This document shows, piece after piece, positions 59,474 to 64,000 of a DNA stretch of 64,000 bases. The stretch is from Bartonella sp. CM31XJBT. GTDB taxonomy: Bacteria > Pseudomonadota > Alphaproteobacteria > Rhizobiales > Rhizobiaceae. The DNA is taken from contig NZ_JAQITD010000003.1 in assembly GCF_028618555.1 (NCBI RefSeq), positions 62,001-126,000 of the forward strand, in the 5' to 3' direction. How positions within the stretch are numbered: position 1 is the first letter of the stretch; each line of letters starts with the position of its first letter. Both the position numbers and the translations under genes were made by a program. The notes under the pieces are model-generated. The model was not told the origin of the DNA. It saw only the letters and a list, made by a program, of their open reading frames with translations, and ran no database searches.

Positions 59474-61915
59474 TCAAAAGCGTTCTTCTTCAGCCGGCAC
59501 TAAAATTTCTCGTTTCCCTGCGTGATTTGCTGGACTAATAATACCTTCTTCTTCCATCCTCTCAATCAATGTCGCAGCGCGGTTATAACCAATGCCTAAA
59601 CGGCGTTGAATATAAGAGGTTGAAGCCTTACGATCACGAAGCACAATAGCAACAGCTTGACTATAGGGATCATCTTCTGAAGGAGAAGACAAAGAAACAT
59701 CAGCACCATCCTCTTCAACTTCTTGCGTAATTGTTTCTAAATAATCAGGTCGTGCTTGCTCTTTGAGATGCGCAACAACCTGCTCCACTTCATCATCCGC
59801 AACAAAAGGCCCATGCACACGCTGAATACGTCCTCCTCCCATCATAAAGAGCATATCTCCTTGTCCCAATAATTGCTCGGCCCCCTGTTCGCCTAAAATT
59901 GTTCGGCTATCAATTTTTGAACTCACAGAAAAAGAAATACGTGTAGGAAAATTGGCTTTGATCGTCCCAGTAATAACATCGACGGAAGGACGCTGTGTCG
60001 CCATAATTACATGGATACCGGCAGCACGTGCCATTTGTGCTAAACGTTGAACCGCTCCTTCAATATCTTTCCCAGCAACCATCATCAAATCAGCCATTTC
60101 ATCAATAATGACAACAATATAGGGCATAGGACTAAAATCAAGTGTTTCCGTTTCATAAAGAGGCTCACCGGTCTCGCGATCAAATCCAACTTGAATTGTC
60201 CGCACCATTGTCTCTCCCTGACTTGCAGCTTCCCTAAGACGTGCATTAAACCCATCAATATTACGAACGCCTAGTTTTGACATTTTACTATAGCGCTCTT
60301 CCATTTCACGAACAGCCCACTTTAAAGCAATCACGGCTTTTTTAGGATCTGTCACCACGGGTGTTAATAAATGGGGAATGCCATCATAAACCGAAAGCTC
60401 AAGCATTTTCGGGTCCACCATAATGAGACGACATTGTTCAGGTGTCATACGATAAAGCAATGATAAAATCATTGTATTGATAGCAACAGACTTTCCCGAT
60501 CCTGTTGTACCAGCAACCAAAAGATGGGGCATTTTTGCTAAATCTGCAATAACAGCTTCTCCCCCGATTGTCTTACCCAAAGCAAGTCCTAGCTTTGCTT
60601 TGCTGTCAATAAATTCTTGCGCCTGCAACATTTCTCGTAAATAAACCATCTCACGCTTTGCATTAGGCAATTCTATTCCAATCACATTGCGTCCTGGAAC
60701 CACCGCAACACGCGCCGAAATCGCACGCATTGAGCGTGCAATATCATCTGCCAAACCAATGATACGGGAGGACTTAATGCCAGCAGCCGGTTCAAATTCA
60801 TACAAAGTTACCACCGGTCCAGGACAAGCATCAATAATTTGCCCCTTGACCCCAAAATCTAACAAAACCCCTTCAAGTTCCTGAGAATTTGCTCTTAAAA
60901 CAGCAGGAGAAAGTTTTGCATCCCTAACAGACGGCGGTGGAACCGAAAGATAATCTACAAGAGGAAGAACAAAACCACCATTTAAAGAAGCTGTTAAAGA
61001 CTTTCGATTTTTAGCAGGAGAAACATAGGCTTTATTTTGATTTTCCTCACACTTTACTTTTTCACCCAAAAAAGTTGGCTCAATCCGATCAAATGACTTT
61101 CCTTGCCCTTTACTTTGAAAACGCCTTTTGAAACAGAACAAACGAAAAAAACGCGCTTGTAAAAAATAAAAAAGATGTAAAAAAGCGCCGCAAGTTGTCG
61201 CAAAAAAACCATGATTTTCACGTTCATCCTCTGCGGCATATTCCGTATCTTCTTCCAACTCAAAAACTGGATTAACGATTTCGTCTTTTGGAATACTTTT
61301 TTCTTTTCTTTTCTTTGTTCGACGCCGCCATATCACATTGCCAGCAAAAGCAGCAGTAAAAAACCCTAAAAGAATAAAAACAACACTGAAAAACACCGTG
61401 TAAGGAGGAGAAAGAAAAAGAGGAAAGACTGAAGAAGCGACACTTAAAACTTTATCTCCTAAAACCCCTCCCAATCCCATTGGCAATGGCCAATAAGTAA
61501 AAGAAGCAACAGGTGACATAAGAGCAAAAGCAATTAAAAAACAAATCGTTGATAGCACCCATAAAAAAAAGCGAAAAGTCAAATTGTAGATATTCTTTTG
61601 CGCCAACAAGAGAAAAGACCAAAATAACGGCGGCAACAAAACAGCAAGACTTGCCAAGCCAAAAAACTGCATAATAAAATCTGAAAAAATTGCCCCCATC
61701 CACCCCATAAGGTTTGTAACCTCATTTGTACTTGCATGGGTTAAAGATGGGTCCGCAACATTCCACGTCGCCAAAGCAAACACACAAAAAATAATAAAGC
61801 CCAAAAGCCCAAGCCCAATAAATACCCCTATCTGACGTAAAAACATCTCAATAAGACGCGAACCTTGAGAATTTCGCACTTCTAATGAATCATACGGAGA
61901 AGAACTTCGGTGCAT
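59474..61915 (-). CDS. ftsK: DNA translocase FtsK
   Basis: An 813-residue septal DNA pump. There are four or five N-terminal membrane helices (within residues about 25-185), a short charged linker, then the RecA-like motor with Walker A 'GTTGSGKS' near 470 and 'IVVIIDEMADLMMVAGKDIE' as Walker B. The C-terminal gamma winged helix ('YIQRRLGIGYNRAATLIERM') reads KOPS. The linker is short, as in other alphaproteobacteria. Its 3' end exists again as a decayed fragment 0.7 kb downstream. Confidence 0.96.
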   Translation of the reverse strand: MHRSSSPYDSLEVRNSQGSRLIEMFLRQIGVFIGLGLLGFIIFCVFALATWNVADPSLTHASTNEVTNLMGWMGAIFSDFIMQFFGLASLAVLLPPLFWSFLLLAQKNIYNLTFRFFLWVLSTICFLIAFALMSPVASFTYWPLPMGLGGVLGDKVLSVASSVFPLFLSPPYTVFFSVVFILLGFFTAAFAGNVIWRRRTKKRKEKSIPKDEIVNPVFELEEDTEYAAEDERENHGFFATTCGAFLHLFYFLQARFFRLFCFKRRFQSKGQGKSFDRIEPTFLGEKVKCEENQNKAYVSPAKNRKSLTASLNGGFVLPLVDYLSVPPPSVRDAKLSPAVLRANSQELEGVLLDFGVKGQIIDACPGPVVTLYEFEPAAGIKSSRIIGLADDIARSMRAISARVAVVPGRNVIGIELPNAKREMVYLREMLQAQEFIDSKAKLGLALGKTIGGEAVIADLAKMPHLLVAGTTGSGKSVAINTMILSLLYRMTPEQCRLIMVDPKMLELSVYDGIPHLLTPVVTDPKKAVIALKWAVREMEERYSKMSKLGVRNIDGFNARLREAASQGETMVRTIQVGFDRETGEPLYETETLDFSPMPYIVVIIDEMADLMMVAGKDIEGAVQRLAQMARAAGIHVIMATQRPSVDVITGTIKANFPTRISFSVSSKIDSRTILGEQGAEQLLGQGDMLFMMGGGRIQRVHGPFVADDEVEQVVAHLKEQARPDYLETITQEVEEDGADVSLSSPSEDDPYSQAVAIVLRDRKASTSYIQRRLGIGYNRAATLIERMEEEGIISPANHAGKREILVPAEEERF

Positions 61916-62644
61916 CTATCAATTCCAAATACAAAACTTTCATATTTTAAAGAGTTATAACTCCCTCTCTCTATTAAAAAAAGATGAAGCTTAAACTCTG
62001 TACCGATCTGTAAACAAATAGCCTGTAAACAATCCGACTTCTTATCTAGCGCGTTCTACCTTCTAACCACTTCATATCATTCATATACCACCACCCTAAG
62101 AGACAATCCTTCATAAGGCAGATAAAAAGCTTTTCCTGAATATTTATCACACGATCAACCCAAAATACCTCATGTGTAAAGTGTTACATAGGTGCTACAG
62201 CACCTTCCTAAACAGATGATGTTTTTCAAGCTACATCATGATAACAGCAAAATATGAATACTGTTTTAACCATCACGAATGAACACAATTTTTATCATCA
62301 TACTAACTAAATGTCCCTCTTCAAGACAGGCATACTAAAATAACTCATACAACTTAAAAAATACACGACCACCTTTGTTTATTTTTAGTTTTCTTTTTTA
62401 TCAACCAAGTGTAAAAAGAATTGAAGAGGATATTCAAAAAAAGCTTATCCGATAAATCTGCAAAATGAGTCACATAAATGATTAAGCAGAAGAACTCTGA
62501 AAAACCAATCTGTCATCGGATTGGTGCCAAAAAGAAACCTCGTTTTATAAAGCAGAGAGAAAAGTAAAAGTTAAGATATGTTAGGCAATGTAAAAAGATA
62601 TTCTTTTTAAAAGAAAGCAAACTATAAACAATGGAAGAAGTATT
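61916..62644. other. Spacer with a diverged family B copy
   Basis: Between divergent ftsK and the ubiH-like gene. Positions about 62000-62190 hold a family B copy: 'gatctgtaaacaaatagc', 'ctgtaaacaatccgact', 'cttatctagcgcgttctac'. The remainder shows no gene; both promoters must be here. Confidence 0.5.
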
Positions 62645-63922
62645 GTGTGTTCTAATCGCAATAAAGACGTACAACCCAATAAAAAAATAAAATCTCATAA
62701 AACGAAACAATGTGATCTGCTCATTGCAGGAGGAGCGGCTGTCGGTTTAACTCTAGCGATAGCACTCAAACAAACAGCCCCTAATCTGAAAATAAAAATC
62801 GTTGATGCTGCTCCACAAGGAAATACCCCTGCTTCTAACATACGAACCATTGCCCTTGCTGCTGCTTCTATTCGTATGTTAAAACAATTACAATGTTGGG
62901 AACCTATAAAACCCTATGCGCAACCCATTCATTCAATGATCATCACAGATACAAGCACAAGTGATCCTGTCAAACCCACTCTTTTAACCTTTGAAGGCGA
63001 CATTAACCCTGGTGAGCCCTTTGCTGCTATGGTAGAGCATAGAGAGCTCATCAACACTTTAAAAAAACGTGTCAAAGATCTCAATATCCCTGTTATTGCA
63101 AACACGCGTGTCATTGATTTTCATCAAGAAGACCAGCATACAACTGTCAATTTAAATAATGAAGAGGTTTGGCAAACAAAATTGCTTATTGCAGCTGACG
63201 GAGCCCATTCGAAATTACGCCCAAAAGCAGGTCTTAAAAACTTTTCTCATACCTATAAACAAACAGCAATCATCTGCACAGTTGAACATGAAAAACCTCA
63301 TAATGGTCAAGCAATTCAACATTTTTTACCTGCCGGTCCTTTTGCTCTTCTCCCTCTCAAAGGCAACCGATCCGCCATTGTGTGGAATGAAGGTCATAAA
63401 ACTGCGCAATATTATCTCAAAGCTGATGAACTTATTTTTGAAGCAGAACTCGAAAGACGCATTGGCCATCGATTAGGCAAACTCTCTTGGGATGGCGAAC
63501 GTCAAGCTTTTCCTTTGAGTCTTTCTTTAACACGTCAATGCGTTAAACCACGTTTTGCTCTCGTTGGTGATGCCGCCCATACCATCCACCCCATTGCAGG
63601 ACAAGGACTCAATTTAGGATTACGCGATAGCGCTGCCCTCGCTGAAGTGATTATTGAAACAGCACGTCTAGGCCTTGACATTGGCTCTCTCACTGCTTTA
63701 GAGCGCTATCAAAGCTGGAGACGTTTTGAAATCGTCCGTATGGCTTTAAGCAATGATTGGCTTAATAAACTCTTTTCTAATGATAGCCTTCTTTTACGGA
63801 TGCTCCGCGATACCGGCCTTGGAATCATTAATCAAGCGCCCAAAATAAAAAAATACTTCATTCAAGAAGCTGCCGGACTCACTCCAAATGCCCCACGTCT
63901 TCTACAAGGCTTCCCACTTTAA
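62645..63922 (+). CDS. ubiH: UbiH/Coq6-type FAD-dependent monooxygenase
   Basis: A 425-residue flavoprotein hydroxylase of the ubiquinone biosynthesis group. The FAD Rossmann motif is 'LLIAGGAAVGLTLAIAL' (residues about 25-41), where the usual G-x-G-x-x-G reads G-G-A-A-V-G. The second FAD motif is 'RFALVGDAAHTIHPIAGQGL', nearly invariant in UbiH/UbiF/UbiI. Which ring position it hydroxylates cannot be told from sequence. It starts at GTG with a modest 'ggaagaag' upstream. It is divergent from ftsK. Confidence 0.85.
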   Translation: MCSNRNKDVQPNKKIKSHKTKQCDLLIAGGAAVGLTLAIALKQTAPNLKIKIVDAAPQGNTPASNIRTIALAAASIRMLKQLQCWEPIKPYAQPIHSMIITDTSTSDPVKPTLLTFEGDINPGEPFAAMVEHRELINTLKKRVKDLNIPVIANTRVIDFHQEDQHTTVNLNNEEVWQTKLLIAADGAHSKLRPKAGLKNFSHTYKQTAIICTVEHEKPHNGQAIQHFLPAGPFALLPLKGNRSAIVWNEGHKTAQYYLKADELIFEAELERRIGHRLGKLSWDGERQAFPLSLSLTRQCVKPRFALVGDAAHTIHPIAGQGLNLGLRDSAALAEVIIETARLGLDIGSLTALERYQSWRRFEIVRMALSNDWLNKLFSNDSLLLRMLRDTGLGIINQAPKIKKYFIQEAAGLTPNAPRLLQGFPL

Positions 63923-63954
63923 GAAAAAATTCATACCATTCTACAACCTTTACC

Positions 63955-64000
63955 TCTCTCCTTCAAAGAACAAAAAACTCCTATCTCATCCAATCTGTTT
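63955..64000 (+). repeat. Family B repeat, cut by window edge
   Basis: 'cttcaaagaacaaaaaact' and 'catccaatctgttt' match the left end of the family. It continues beyond the window. Confidence 0.35.

Overview
The window is AT-rich alphaproteobacterial DNA, and its gene content and order fit a Bartonella chromosome. Indicators are a separate F1 operon (atpHAGDC) near priA, a heat-shock sigma factor with an RpoH box, a CarD regulator beside a 7Fe ferredoxin, leuS-lptE, ftsE-ftsX, and the set ftsK, lolA, xthA. The species cannot be named from the sequence alone. No rRNA, tRNA or CRISPR array was recognised.

Layout. 0-10.7 kb: a RimJ-like acetyltransferase, a coupled lipoprotein/Uup pair, thiamine pyrophosphokinase, an M48 lipoprotein protease, rpoH, a helicase-derived protein without its helicase part, fdxA and carD. 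10.7-15 kb: decayed accessory DNA with a broken tyrosine integrase, then rpmF (L32) with five 170-bp tandem copies of its 3' end and terminator. 15-22 kb: ispA, more integrase-derived repeats, an orphan lipoprotein/membrane pair, an MFS exporter next to a wrecked ThiF/MccB-like gene (possible relic of a microcin C-like cluster), and ispG. 22-25 kb: a YqjD/ElaB-like protein and a shattered coiled-coil gene. 25-33 kb: an EmrAB-type pump and atpHAGDC. 33-43 kb: priA, transaldolase, lptE, leuS and yggS. 43-50 kb: a possible decayed bacteriocin/immunity cassette, acsA, ftsE, ftsX and a DUF218 protein. 50-52 kb: repeats. 52-64 kb: macB-macA-outer membrane factor, xthA, lolA, ftsK and a UbiH-type monooxygenase.

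Two dispersed repeat families fill most long intergenic gaps. Family A is the upstream region plus N-terminal codons of one phage-type integrase. It occurs in about a dozen or more degenerate copies in both orientations, sometimes as inverted pairs around small cargo genes. Family B is an intergenic sequence of about 200 bp with a core like 'ctgtaaacaatct'. A third pattern is decayed extra copies of a neighbouring gene's end, lying on the gene's own downstream side: yggS, priA, ftsK, rpmF and (from an internal segment) uup. Together they suggest repeated integration or duplication at gene 3' ends followed by decay, leaving core genes intact but spread apart.

The core genes serve energy conversion (F1 ATPase, acetyl-CoA synthetase), isoprenoid and quinone synthesis (ispA, ispG, ubiH-like), cell division and chromosome segregation (ftsE, ftsX, ftsK), envelope assembly (lptE, lolA, M48 protease, two efflux systems) and stress response (rpoH, carD, uup).
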